Notes: generated by a model from the letters alone, not told the origin. Shown: positions 36,942 through 45,689, counted from the first letter of the stretch. The stretch is DNA of 64,000 bases from Anaerolineae bacterium (GCA_013314735.1 JABUFD010000001.1:1240001-1304000), one strand, 5' to 3'. Made by a program: numbers and translations.

Positions 36942-37832
36942 TTACCAGATTGCCTCACCAAGATCACATTGATTGTTCTTCGTCACAGTATCCTGGTATC
37001 GCCGGCATCGACCAGGATAGGAGCAGGCTTTATTACAACGCACTACCCCGGTCTCAGGTATCACAACTTCGGTTGTATCCGCCTCCTCCGTTGGTGTGAT
37101 GGTTAACGCAGGTTCTGACGATGTTGGAGAAAGCGTTTCGGCGGTCAGAATTGATACGACCTGATCTTCATTGGTATCTTCGTCTGCCGATACCAGACTG
37201 GCTGTCAGTTCTTGAGAAACCACCCGAGGATCGTCAACCACACTCGATTCATCATGGTCGGAGTCATTATCCTCACTCTGATCAGTCAATGTTGAATATT
37301 TCGTAGACCACTCCCTGAATTCACCAACTGCGAATATGGCGGCCAGACCGGTTATACAACAGGTTCGCAGAAATTTTCGGCGGTCCATATTTATACCTCC
37401 ATTCGACGCTACCGGTTTGAAGAAACGTCCCATTGTTTTTATCAGCCAATCCCAATGAGTAGCAATCTTATATCCCAACACCACGATGGTTATATACGAA
37501 AAACTGACATGTGCAGTCCGCCATGCATCGTACTGATTGAGTGGCAGCATCAGTATGGAGGAAATGATGAATCCAGTGACCAGAATCCCGCTAAAACCGA
37601 TACCCAGTAACACATCAACCAGGAACTTTGCCCGTACAATTCGCTTTAGATGCACGAATGAACGGATGACCGAAAAAACCCATGATCGATGTTGTAGTAA
37701 GTGCACCAGCAATACAGCGCCAATAATAAGGCCAAACCACTCATGTATGGGCAATCCAGTCAGATCTGGCATCAGAAGAATAAAGAACCCCACGAAAGAA
37801 ACAATATCAATGATGAATGTACTTTTTTTCAT
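36942..37832 (-). CDS. DUF4405-like four-helix membrane protein with internal Tat-like segment and Cys-rich tail
   Basis: Residues 1-130 have four helices with histidines typical of DUF4405/cytochrome-b-like bundles (His30, His44, His48, His108, His126), candidates for haem ligands. A cytoplasmic loop then contains 'MDRRKFLRTCC' (149-159) and a hydrophobic stretch (to about 171), looking exactly like a twin-arginine signal anchor, but inside the protein. A long acidic Thr/Ser linker leads to a C-terminal tail with Cys266, Cys270, Cys276 and Cys289 ('CNKACSYPGRC', 'CDLGE'). The topology would place this Cys cluster outside the membrane. A redox role is inferred. An excellent GGAGG precedes the ATG at 37832. 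Confidence 0.75.
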   Translation of the reverse strand: MKKSTFIIDIVSFVGFFILLMPDLTGLPIHEWFGLIIGAVLLVHLLQHRSWVFSVIRSFVHLKRIVRAKFLVDVLLGIGFSGILVTGFIISSILMLPLNQYDAWRTAHVSFSYITIVVLGYKIATHWDWLIKTMGRFFKPVASNGGINMDRRKFLRTCCITGLAAIFAVGEFREWSTKYSTLTDQSEDNDSDHDESSVVDDPRVVSQELTASLVSADEDTNEDQVVSILTAETLSPTSSEPALTITPTEEADTTEVVIPETGVVRCNKACSYPGRCRRYQDTVTKNNQCDLGEAIW

Positions 37833-38014
37833 ACGACCTCCGATGAACTACCCAGTAATTTCATCATCCCAATGTCAAGCTGACAACAAGAAGATGTGAA
37901 GATTCTGTAAATATTCCAGAGGCTGGTCTTGATCTCGCCAAACAGTTGATCACGAAATATACTCATATCAACGACCCGATGAGTAGACTCACCGGTCGCC
38001 AATCGTACGACCAT
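37829..38014 (-). CDS. Possible small protein coupled to the DUF4405 gene
   Basis: A 61-codon frame starts at an ATG with AGG 5 bases upstream and ends in a 4-bp overlap (ATGA) with the DUF4405-like gene, 18 bp after the radical SAM gene stop. The product has no motif I recognise; it contains a Cys-Cys pair and an Ile/Phe/Trp-rich middle. The overlap geometry is the main support, and it may be noncoding. Confidence 0.3.
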   Translation of the reverse strand: MVVRLATGESTHRVVDMSIFRDQLFGEIKTSLWNIYRIFTSSCCQLDIGMMKLLGSSSEVV

Positions 38015-38031
38015 GAAAACCTGGTTGGGGG

Positions 38032-39315
38032 CTAATGCCGCCGCCTGTTCGATTTTGGCTGCCGTGACTGACTTTCTCCCGGCAGAAGCACTTCTCGTTC
38101 ATTACTTCGAATGATTGACATGATTTCCGCAGGTGCTTTTTTATCCCGAATCAGGTTGGCCATGATTCGCATTGGTTTATCTACGAAGGCAAAGAATTCC
38201 TGGTATGCCCGGCAAAGATAATTCTGCCCTTCCTCGCCATCGGGAGATCGGCGAATTCGGTTTTTCGGGCACCCACCATTGCAGGCAAACAACCACGGGC
38301 ATTCCCGGCAATACCGGGTTAATGATTCACGCTTATCCATCCCGAACCGGTACTGCTGCCGGTTGAATACCAGATTCGCCAGTCCATCTTCCATAAAGTT
38401 TCCCAGCCGATGGCGGGGCTCTACATAATGATCACAGGAAAAAACATCTCCATTGTGCTCAACCACCAAACCCAACCCACAGGTCGGTTCAAAAACGCAC
38501 AAGCCCGGGCGTTCGCCAACCCATGATGCCAGTGTCGTATCAAAAATTTGAACGAAAACCCGGCCGACATCATTCCGAACCCATTCTGTAAAAACATCGA
38601 TCAGGAAACCTGCATATTGCTGTGGGGTAATTGTCCGGCTTGTAACAGCACCGCCTTCTTGATAACCGGTATTGTTATCTCGCTCAACAATCGGGATGAA
38701 TTGCATGTAACGGATACCCAATTCATCGCGAAAATAACGATAAACATCTCGGCCACGGTCAGCGTTATTCACACTGACGCAAGTTAATACATTGTGCTCA
38801 ACCTGGTGCTCCTGCAAACAGCGTAAACCGCGGATCACATCGTCAAAACTCGGATTTCCCATCTTGTCCACCCGGTAACGATTATGGATTTCTGCGGGGC
38901 CATCGATACTGATACCTACCAAAAAGTTATTCTGATGGAAAAAACGTGCCCATTCGGGTGTTACCAGGGTGCCATTGGTCTGAAAACTATTGACAACGTG
39001 CACGCCAGGGCGTGCATATTTTTTTTGCAGCGCTACAGCCTTCTGGAAAAATGCCAACCCCATCAAAATTGGTTCGCCGCCCTGCCACACAAAATTCACT
39101 TCGGGTACTGCCTGTGCCTCCAGGTATTGCCGCGTGAAATCCTCCAGAACGTCGTCCGTCATCCTGAAAGAGCTTCCAAGGAACAGGTTTTCTTTTGAAA
39201 GGTAATAACAATGGGAACAGTTTAGATTGCAAACCGGCCCACGGGGTTTGACCATCACAGTAAAACCTGGCGGCTGCCAGGCCCTCTCGCTGGGTTTCAA
39301 TAAGAGATCAACCAT
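38032..39315 (-). CDS. Anaerobic sulfatase-maturating-type radical SAM/SPASM enzyme
   Basis: The 427-residue protein has the radical-SAM cluster motif C-x3-C-x2-C in 'CNLNCSHCYYLSK' (about 31-43), 'WQGGEPILMG', 'FQTNGTLV', 'GISIDGP', and a SPASM C-terminal domain with seven or more cysteines ('CVFEPTCG', 'GDVFSCDHYVEP', 'LGNFMEDG', 'CRECPWLFACNGGCPKNR'). This is the anSME pattern: oxidation of a sulfatase Cys or Ser to formylglycine without oxygen. A Cys-type sulfatase lies 3.3 kb away, supporting this role. A TATAAT (plus 39324-39329) ends 8 bases before the ATG, so the mRNA is probably almost leaderless. Peptide maturases of the same superfamily are the alternative. Confidence 0.9.
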   Translation of the reverse strand: MVDLLLKPSERAWQPPGFTVMVKPRGPVCNLNCSHCYYLSKENLFLGSSFRMTDDVLEDFTRQYLEAQAVPEVNFVWQGGEPILMGLAFFQKAVALQKKYARPGVHVVNSFQTNGTLVTPEWARFFHQNNFLVGISIDGPAEIHNRYRVDKMGNPSFDDVIRGLRCLQEHQVEHNVLTCVSVNNADRGRDVYRYFRDELGIRYMQFIPIVERDNNTGYQEGGAVTSRTITPQQYAGFLIDVFTEWVRNDVGRVFVQIFDTTLASWVGERPGLCVFEPTCGLGLVVEHNGDVFSCDHYVEPRHRLGNFMEDGLANLVFNRQQYRFGMDKRESLTRYCRECPWLFACNGGCPKNRIRRSPDGEEGQNYLCRAYQEFFAFVDKPMRIMANLIRDKKAPAEIMSIIRSNEREVLLPGESQSRQPKSNRRRH

Positions 39316-39323
39316 ACCTATTC

Positions 39324-39329
39324 ATTATA
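39324..39329 (-). promoter_or_regulatory. -10 element next to the anSME start codon
   Basis: TATAAT on the minus strand ends 8 bases before the ATG at 39315. Transcription would start one or two bases before the start codon. No -35 match is seen at 16-18 bp. Confidence 0.45.
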
Positions 39330-39441
39330 ACCCAGAGTGTGATGTTATCTATTTTTTTATCATCGGGCCACTATCCATTTAATCATTTTTAAATATATTT
39401 TATATTCTCAGAAATTAAATTCATTATTATTAACTTATTCA

Positions 39442-39469
39442 TTGACATTTTTTATATTTCGCATATAAT
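39442..39469 (+). promoter_or_regulatory. Perfect-consensus sigma-70 promoter for the MFS pair
   Basis: TTGACA (39442-39447) and TATAAT (39464-39469) match the consensus exactly with a 16-bp spacer. They lie in a markedly AT-rich stretch (about 39350-39480), 34 bp upstream of the first MFS gene, whose ATG is preceded by AAAGGA. Confidence 0.85.
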
Positions 39470-39503
39470 CCAATAAAGGAAGAAAATACGAAAGGAAAAG
39501 AAA

Positions 39504-40808
39504 ATGGCATCTCAATTCTCTGAAACTGAAAACCCTCACTGGAGGAGAACATTCTTTCCAATCTGGTCAGGCCAGGCAATCAGCCTGATTGGCAGCCGCC
39601 TGGTCGGTTTTGCGCTGGTCTGGTATCTGACAACCGCAACCGGCTCTGCCACCATTTTGGCAACTGTGTCGTTGATCGGGCTCCTGCCCGAAATGATATT
39701 GGCACCCTTCGCCGGTGCTATGGTGGACCGGTTGAACCGCAAAAAAGTTATGCTCATCGCCGACTCACTCATCGCCCTGATCACCTTGTTTCTCGCCGTT
39801 TTATTCATTTTTGACCTGGTAGAGATCTGGCATATTTATGTTTTGATGTTTATGAGGTCGATTGGCGGTTCATTTCACTACACCGCCATGAGCGCATCGA
39901 CTTCCCTGATGGTGCCTAAAGAAAAGTTCACCAAAATCCAGGGATTAAACCAGGTACTCCACAGTATCCTGACGATCATTGCCGCTCCATTAGGCGCATT
40001 GGCGTTGGAAGTTCTGGAAGTTGGTCACGTCCTGTTCATTGACGTTGTCACAGCTTCTGTTGCCATTCTTCCCTTGATTTTCGTTGCCATTCCCCAACCG
40101 GATGTGACCACCACAGAGGAGGAAAAATCCAATCCAATTCGCACACTGTTCCGCGACGTAGCAGATGGCTTCCGTTACATCTACCATTGGAAAGGCCTCT
40201 TCTATCTGATACTACTGGCTACATTGTTAAATGCGTTGATCAATCCTGCATTCAGCTTGCTCCCCCTATTGGTTAATAAAACATTCGGCCTCGGTGCCCC
40301 TGAACTCGCCACCCTCGAGACAGCACTGGGGATCGGCATGTTGTGCGGTAGTTTGCTGCTTTCGGTTTGGGGTGGTTTTCGGAAGAAAATTATCACCTCC
40401 ACCCTGGGCTTGTTTCTCAATTCGATCGGGATTTTTCTGCTGGGATTGGCGCCATCATCGCAATTCTGGATGGTGATCGCCGGCATCGCATTCTTTGGTT
40501 TGACCAATCCCATCGTGAACGGGCCAATCAATGCGCTATTCCAGGAAACAGTCGATCCAAAAATGCAGGGCCGTGTTTTCGCATTGATCGGGACATTAGC
40601 TTCTGCCATTTCACCGGTTGGTTTAATGATTGCCGGTCCACTAGCTGACCGGTTTGGTGTTCAAGCGTGGTTCCTTGTTGGTGGAATATACATCCTCATC
40701 ATGGTTGGGATTATCCTGGCTTCCCCTGTGATCATGGCAATCGATCAGGGAAGCAATCACCAATCTGCCTTAACAGCATCTCCAGCAGCCACCGTGCCGG
40801 AAAATTAA
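39504..40808 (+). CDS. MFS transporter (first of a tandem pair)
   Basis: The 434-residue protein has about twelve helices. It contains 'FFPIWSGQAISLIGSRLVGFALVWYLTTATGSA' region at the N-terminus, the MFS loop 2-3 motif as 'GAMVDRLNRKKVML' (about 72-85), and 'ETVDPKMQGRVFALIG' in the second half, typical of the MFS_3 / EntS-like multidrug or siderophore exporter group. The substrate is unknown. It is preceded by a very strong promoter and followed 45 bp later by a close paralogue. It lies between the sulfatase maturase and sulfatase genes, so it may move their substrate or product, but an unrelated efflux role is equally possible. Confidence 0.9.
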   Translation: MASQFSETENPHWRRTFFPIWSGQAISLIGSRLVGFALVWYLTTATGSATILATVSLIGLLPEMILAPFAGAMVDRLNRKKVMLIADSLIALITLFLAVLFIFDLVEIWHIYVLMFMRSIGGSFHYTAMSASTSLMVPKEKFTKIQGLNQVLHSILTIIAAPLGALALEVLEVGHVLFIDVVTASVAILPLIFVAIPQPDVTTTEEEKSNPIRTLFRDVADGFRYIYHWKGLFYLILLATLLNALINPAFSLLPLLVNKTFGLGAPELATLETALGIGMLCGSLLLSVWGGFRKKIITSTLGLFLNSIGIFLLGLAPSSQFWMVIAGIAFFGLTNPIVNGPINALFQETVDPKMQGRVFALIGTLASAISPVGLMIAGPLADRFGVQAWFLVGGIYILIMVGIILASPVIMAIDQGSNHQSALTASPAATVPEN

Positions 40809-40853
40809 ATACGGATCTGCAATCTAAACAACAAAGAAAAGGAAAAATTACCA

Positions 40854-42152
40854 ATGGCTACACAATTCTCGGAATCCGAAAATCCACGCTGGCGTAACAC
40901 TTTCTTCCCTGTATGGATCGGCCAGGCCATCAGCCTGGTTGGCAGCCGCCTGGTGGGTTTTTCCCTCGTATGGTACCTGACCACAACCACCGGCTCAGCA
41001 ACCATATTGACCACCATCTCGCTCATCGGCTTATTGCCAGAGATGCTGCTGGCGCCGTTTGCTGGCGCTCTGGTTGACCGCTGGAATCGCAAAAAGGTAA
41101 TGGTTATAGCTGACTCAGCCATCGCCCTGCTCACGCTTGTTCTTGCCGGCTTGTTCCTGTTTGACCTGGTGGAAATCTGGCATATCTATGTTCTGATGTT
41201 TATGCGTTCCATTGGCGGTGCGTTCCACTACCCGGCAATGAGCGCTTCGACCTCATTGATGGTGCCACGGGAAAAATTAACAAAGGTACAGGGAATGAAC
41301 CAGGTACTCCACAGCATCCTTACCATTGTAGCAGCGCCGATGGGCGCTCTCGTTTTGGGCTGGCTGGATGTCGGCCAGGTGATGATGATTGATGTCGTCA
41401 CAGCTGCAATCGCGATATTCATCATTGCCGTGGCGGCCATTCCCCAACCTGCAATCATCACTACCCAGGAGCAGAAGTCCAACCCGGTAAAAACCATGCT
41501 TCTCGATGTCAAGCAGGGATTGCACTATGTAGTCGGCTGGAAAGGATTATTGTATGTACTCATTTTTGCGACCTTTCTCAATGCCATTCTCAACCCGGCG
41601 TTCAGCCTGCTGCCCCTGTTGGTGAAAGGCCATTTTCAACTGGATGTGGGGGCACTGGCCACCATGGAAACAGCCATGGGCATTGGCATGCTGATCGGCA
41701 GTGTGCTGCTTTCAGCCTGGGGAGGATTTAAGAAGAAAATGTACACCTCCTTGATGGGATTGTTTGGTTTGGGAATGGCAGCGTTGTTAATGGGCCTGGC
41801 CCCATCCAACACTTTCTGGATGGCTGTGGTCGGCACCTTCATGTTCGGCCTGGCAAACCCGATCACCAATGGGCCGCTGTTTGCCATTTTCCAGGAAACA
41901 ATCGACCCTGGAATGCAAGGGCGTGTGTTCTCACTGATCAACACCACTGCCATGGCTGCCTCCCCCATCGGCCTGGCAATCGCCGGCCCTCTATCAGACT
42001 CACTTGGCGTGCAAAGCTGGTTCCTCGTAGGTGGCATCTTTTGTGTAACCATGCCGATCCTGCTCTTCTCCAACGCAAAAGTTCGCGATCTGGAAAAAGG
42101 AAATCCCAATGCTGAACAATTCCGTCAGGATGTGGTTGCTGACCCTACATAA
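40854..42152 (+). CDS. MFS transporter (second of a tandem pair)
   Basis: The 432-residue paralogue of the preceding gene matches it over its full length: 'FFPVWIGQAISLVGSRLVGF', 'GALVDRWNRKKVMV', 'ETIDPGMQGRVFSLI' occur at the same places, and the DNA is also visibly similar. It has AAAGGA before the ATG. Tandem MFS pairs sometimes work as heterodimers or differ in substrate. A rho-independent terminator follows at 42185. The direct nucleotide similarity points to a local duplication. Confidence 0.9.
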   Translation: MATQFSESENPRWRNTFFPVWIGQAISLVGSRLVGFSLVWYLTTTTGSATILTTISLIGLLPEMLLAPFAGALVDRWNRKKVMVIADSAIALLTLVLAGLFLFDLVEIWHIYVLMFMRSIGGAFHYPAMSASTSLMVPREKLTKVQGMNQVLHSILTIVAAPMGALVLGWLDVGQVMMIDVVTAAIAIFIIAVAAIPQPAIITTQEQKSNPVKTMLLDVKQGLHYVVGWKGLLYVLIFATFLNAILNPAFSLLPLLVKGHFQLDVGALATMETAMGIGMLIGSVLLSAWGGFKKKMYTSLMGLFGLGMAALLMGLAPSNTFWMAVVGTFMFGLANPITNGPLFAIFQETIDPGMQGRVFSLINTTAMAASPIGLAIAGPLSDSLGVQSWFLVGGIFCVTMPILLFSNAKVRDLEKGNPNAEQFRQDVVADPT

Positions 42153-42184
42153 GGTTCTCATCCATTCAGTGGGTTGGTTTATCG

Positions 42185-42221
42185 AAAGAATGCAAAACCG
42201 GAATCTTTGCATTCTTTTTTT
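42185..42221 (+). terminator. Rho-independent terminator after the MFS pair
   Basis: A perfect 12-bp stem (42185-42196 with 42206-42217), a 9-base loop, and a run of seven T residues ending at 42221 follow the second MFS stop by about 30 bp. Confidence 0.9.
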
Positions 42222-42267
42222 ATAACGCAAGTAGGAATGGTAATCTTAAGCCCCAAGCAACATAGGC

Positions 42268-42642
42268 CTATGGTAAGCTCTCTCCCGACACCAGGTGAAA
42301 ATGAAGTTGTGGAATGTCCTGGTATTGGCCGGTGTTTGTGATTAACCGGTAGCCCCGCCCTTCCAGATGAAATTGTTGGACGAGTTGCGAAACCACCCCC
42401 GGTAATGAAAGCCAATATTGTGAATCCGGTTGCACTTCTGAGAAATCGCGGATTACCTGGCGTGGCAGGATCAGCAGGTGAAATTCATACGATGGATCAG
42501 GATGTTCCAGCACCAACAGTTCATTGGTTTCCATAATTTTTTTCAACGGTAATACCCTCACGATGACCCACCAGAAATACTTGACCAGCAGTCCAAACAT
42601 TCGCAAATGCAATAGATGCCTCACAGCTTGCTTAATGATCAC
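42268..42642 (-). CDS. HIT-family (histidine triad) protein with Gln in the first triad position
   Basis: The 124-residue frame begins at a GTG immediately after the sulfatase stop, with later ATGs at codons 15 and 37 as alternatives. Residues 37-124 match HIT proteins: 'EHPDPSYEFHLLILPR' (about 46-61) and the active-site segment 'QLHFHLVSG' near the C-terminus, in which the H-x-H-x-H triad reads Q-x-H-x-H; the nucleophilic middle His and the last His are kept. The N-terminal ~36 residues are hydrophobic ('FGLLVKYFWWVIVRVL') and may attach it to the membrane. HIT enzymes cleave nucleotidyl phosphoramidates, dinucleotides or adenylyl sulfate; which applies here is unknown. Confidence 0.72.
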   Translation of the reverse strand: MIIKQAVRHLLHLRMFGLLVKYFWWVIVRVLPLKKIMETNELLVLEHPDPSYEFHLLILPRQVIRDFSEVQPDSQYWLSLPGVVSQLVQQFHLEGRGYRLITNTGQYQDIPQLHFHLVSGESLP

Positions 42643-44040
42643 TTAATTCTCCAGAATTGTTCGGCGATCAGCTTCAACACTAGCAAACCATTGTTCCAGG
42701 TGCGCAGTCAATGTGCTGACAACGTTCGGAAACCGCATCGCCAGGTTTGTTGTTTCCAAAGGATCCTCCCGCAGGTTGTACAACTCTGGTTGTGGAGGCG
42801 TTGGAACCGTTCGGTCAGGATCTGTTCGGAAAATGTCGTTTTCAAGGAAATATTCGTACTGATACATGGAAACCCTCAGCCACTCGATATCAGGAACCTG
42901 CATTGCCTCCTGAATCGCTGGCCGTACCAGTTTCCAATCTCCATCACGTACTGCCGCATTACACTCAACCAACGGTGTATATCGATTCCATTGCCAGAAC
43001 CGCCGCGGATTCTCTGCAGATTTCTGACCGGAGATCGCAGGAAACAAATTGATCCCATCAATCATTCGACCGTCCAGGTAATCGGGCATCGGCACATTCG
43101 CCATTGCAAGCAATGTCGGAAACCAATCTGTAAAATGCGCGTTCTCATTAAAGGTGGTACCACCCCCCAACCCACCCGCCAGCCACGACAATAAAAGCGG
43201 AACACGAATCCCCCCTTCATAAACGGTTCCCTTTGCGCCATGGAATTGGCAATTGAAGCGGTCTTTTGACCACTCCCCGTCGCTGCTTAAGTCCGGCCCA
43301 TTGTCACTGGTGAAGATCAGGATCGTGTTCTCACGGAATCCGCTCTTTTCCAATGACTCAATGATCCGTTGAATTCCACGGTCCATTCGTTCTATCATTG
43401 CATACACATGGGCGGCGCCGTTGGACAGTCCTGGTATCGCGAGGTACGGTTGAAGCATCTCTTCGGGTACCTGCAAGGGAGTATGCGGTGCATTATAAGT
43501 CACATGCAGGAAGAAAGGCTGTTCCTGACTTTGCCGTTCGATAAAAGAAACCGCCTCCTCTGTCCAGACATCAGTCAGGTATCGGCCATCACCACGGACT
43601 GGGCGGTCATTGTACTCGATTCGCCAATCATAATAATCATGCATCCCACCGCGAAAACAAACAGCTTCATCAAATCCACGCCGGGTTGGCGAATAGCGTG
43701 GGTCAAAACTGCCCAAATGCCATTTTCCGACCAACCCCGTTCGATATCCTGCCTGCTGGAGAACATCAGCCAGGGTGACCTCACGCAAAGCCAGCCGTTC
43801 CAGCCCGTGCCATTCGAGGGTGTCAATGGAACCGGTTCGGTGTGGGTACCGACCAGTCAATAATGCCGCTCGTGATGGATTGCACACGGGCGAAGCAGTG
43901 TATTGGTGGGTAAAACAAATACTTTCACCAGCCAGATTGTCCAGTGCAGGGGTGCAATGAATGTTGGGGTGAAACATACCAAAATCACCGTACCCCATGT
44001 CATCCGCAAGGATGAAAACGATATTTGGTTTATGCGGCAT
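42643..44040 (-). CDS. Cys-type sulfatase without signal peptide
   Basis: The 465-residue protein begins directly with the catalytic fold: 'NIVFILADDMGYGD' (6-19, the Asp13-Asp14 metal ligands), then the modification motif 'CNPSRAALLTGR' at 53-64 (C-x-P-S-R, where Cys53 would become formylglycine), 'GLVGKWHLG' (about 107-115) and 'FTSDNGPD' near 245. It belongs to the arylsulfatase/alkaline phosphatase superfamily. No signal peptide or lipobox is present, so it should be cytoplasmic, unlike most polysaccharide sulfatases. It lies between a histidine phosphatase and a HIT gene on the same strand, and the likely maturase is 3.3 kb away. The substrate is unknown. Confidence 0.92.
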   Translation of the reverse strand: MPHKPNIVFILADDMGYGDFGMFHPNIHCTPALDNLAGESICFTHQYTASPVCNPSRAALLTGRYPHRTGSIDTLEWHGLERLALREVTLADVLQQAGYRTGLVGKWHLGSFDPRYSPTRRGFDEAVCFRGGMHDYYDWRIEYNDRPVRGDGRYLTDVWTEEAVSFIERQSQEQPFFLHVTYNAPHTPLQVPEEMLQPYLAIPGLSNGAAHVYAMIERMDRGIQRIIESLEKSGFRENTILIFTSDNGPDLSSDGEWSKDRFNCQFHGAKGTVYEGGIRVPLLLSWLAGGLGGGTTFNENAHFTDWFPTLLAMANVPMPDYLDGRMIDGINLFPAISGQKSAENPRRFWQWNRYTPLVECNAAVRDGDWKLVRPAIQEAMQVPDIEWLRVSMYQYEYFLENDIFRTDPDRTVPTPPQPELYNLREDPLETTNLAMRFPNVVSTLTAHLEQWFASVEADRRTILEN

Positions 44041-44065
44041 ACGGTTTAACAGGATCCATTTGGGT

Positions 44066-44656
44066 TTAAAACAACCGGTTCATCGAGACCAGAACACCAA
44101 TCTCATCACCCACAATCCTGAGGACACTTACAGAACCGGGATAAATTTTTAATCGGTTGGCATTGCCCGGTTCCATTCCCAAAAAATGGGCGATGGCGAA
44201 ACGGATCACGCTACCATGGCTGACTGCAATCACCATCTGATCTCCCGGATGTTGGGCAGCAATTTGCATCAAACCAGATGAAACACGCTGGACAACATCG
44301 GATACCTTCTCACCGCCCGGGATCTGACCACCAGGCTCGTTAACGTAGCGCCGCCATTCAGGGTCCTGTTGCAATTCCCAAAACGGTTTTTTTTCCCAAT
44401 CACCATAATCGACCTGGATTAATTCCGGCATCGACCTCACAGTTAACCGTAATCGATCCGCGAGGGGTTCAGCTGTCTGCATCGTTCGCAACAAAGGAGA
44501 TGAATACACCCCCTTGATCGGTTGTCCCGACAAGGTGACAGCCAGCTCCTGGGCGCGTTGCCGTCCTTTCTCATTTAGCGGTGTGTCAATCCGTCCTGCC
44601 AGCTGATTATCCACATCATTGGTTGTACTATGCCGCATTAATAAAATTTCTGTCAT
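44066..44656 (-). CDS. Histidine phosphatase superfamily protein
   Basis: The 196-residue protein has the phosphohistidine motif at the N-terminus as 'LMRHSTTND' (His9; RHS-T rather than RHG-T), 'LNEKGRQRAQELA', 'SSPLLRTMQTAEPLA', and the second catalytic His in 'VIAVSHGSVIR' (about 153). It is like cobalamin-phosphatase/phosphoglycerate-mutase-type proteins (GpmB/CobC group). The Glu usually before the 'GDWE' segment is replaced by Gln ('LIQVDYGDWE'), which may alter catalysis. It lies 25 bp upstream of the sulfatase and probably heads that transcript. Confidence 0.87.
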   Translation of the reverse strand: MTEILLMRHSTTNDVDNQLAGRIDTPLNEKGRQRAQELAVTLSGQPIKGVYSSPLLRTMQTAEPLADRLRLTVRSMPELIQVDYGDWEKKPFWELQQDPEWRRYVNEPGGQIPGGEKVSDVVQRVSSGLMQIAAQHPGDQMVIAVSHGSVIRFAIAHFLGMEPGNANRLKIYPGSVSVLRIVGDEIGVLVSMNRLF

Positions 44657-44783
44657 AATGTTCTCTTAGTTAACTTTCCCGGTTTTAAATCAATGTGGTT
44701 TATTTCCTGACCATCTTCTGTCTTCCTAATTGTACGCCATTCCCATGTTGAAAATTTGAAAATAGGAGTAATAAATGAAGCAA

Positions 44784-45689
44784 TTACGAAATGATCTCAT
44801 CCAAAAATTCACCAATCTGGTGATCATACTCGTCGGGATGACTTGGAGCAGATTCCGCATGACCCGCGTCCGGAACAATCCATAACTTTCGGAAACCGGT
44901 TTGTTTGACCTCGTACATTTCCCTGGCATGGGTTGGGGTAATATAGTCATCTTTCTCACCGTGAATAAAGAAAACAGGTGATTTGATGTTCTGAACATCA
45001 TTGATGGGTCTGATCTGTAAGAATGAACATCCCGTCAGCAACTTCGCCCATATGCTGGCGATGGGCAGTAAAACCCAACCCGGCAGGTGATAATCTTGTC
45101 GTACACGGTAATGGAACAACTTCATCAGATTGCTGTATCCACAGTCTTCGATCACAAAAGCGGGACGCGGGTCTATTGCTGCATGCTGAAGCACTGTAGC
45201 CGCGCCCATCGATTCACCATGTGTCCCGACCAGAGTGCCCATGCCCACCTTCTCTTCCACCCAATCCAGCACAGCCTTTAAATCAAACTTCTCATAAAAA
45301 CCGAAAGTGGTGACTGTTCCCCCGCTTTTCCCATGGTTGCGATGATCATAGATCAGCACATTGAAGCGGCGCTTGCGGAATGGCATTACGTATTTCAATG
45401 AGGCAAAAATATTTACCGTGATGCCGTGAACCAGCACTACCGTCCCCAATGCATCAGGCACTGGCAGCCAATAGCCATGCAAACGATAACCATACGGAGA
45501 ATCGATCCAGATTTCCTCCTTCACCCAACTTTCCCATAATGTTGGTGAAAATTCACCGGCCTCCAATTTGGACTGGTAGACATTTTCATAGCTTCTTGTT
45601 TTTGGATATAGCGCTATCCGTGCAAAGTAAAAACCCGCTGTGACCAACATCAAAAAGAATGCTGCTATTGCAATCAAGGCGAATTGCAT
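44784..45689 (-). CDS. Membrane-anchored alpha/beta hydrolase
   Basis: The 301-residue protein has one N-terminal helix (about 3-25), then an alpha/beta hydrolase fold: 'VVLVHGITVNIF' (oxyanion region), 'YDHRNHGKSGG', the nucleophile elbow 'THGESMGAAT' (Ser about 161), a late Asp in 'HGEKDDYITP', and His in 'DAGHAES'. The catalytic triad is complete. It resembles the Hydrolase_4 / YfhR-like group; substrates may be esters or peptides. A strong AAAGGAG precedes the ATG. It is divergent from the metalloprotease gene. Confidence 0.9.
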   Translation of the reverse strand: MQFALIAIAAFFLMLVTAGFYFARIALYPKTRSYENVYQSKLEAGEFSPTLWESWVKEEIWIDSPYGYRLHGYWLPVPDALGTVVLVHGITVNIFASLKYVMPFRKRRFNVLIYDHRNHGKSGGTVTTFGFYEKFDLKAVLDWVEEKVGMGTLVGTHGESMGAATVLQHAAIDPRPAFVIEDCGYSNLMKLFHYRVRQDYHLPGWVLLPIASIWAKLLTGCSFLQIRPINDVQNIKSPVFFIHGEKDDYITPTHAREMYEVKQTGFRKLWIVPDAGHAESAPSHPDEYDHQIGEFLDEIIS

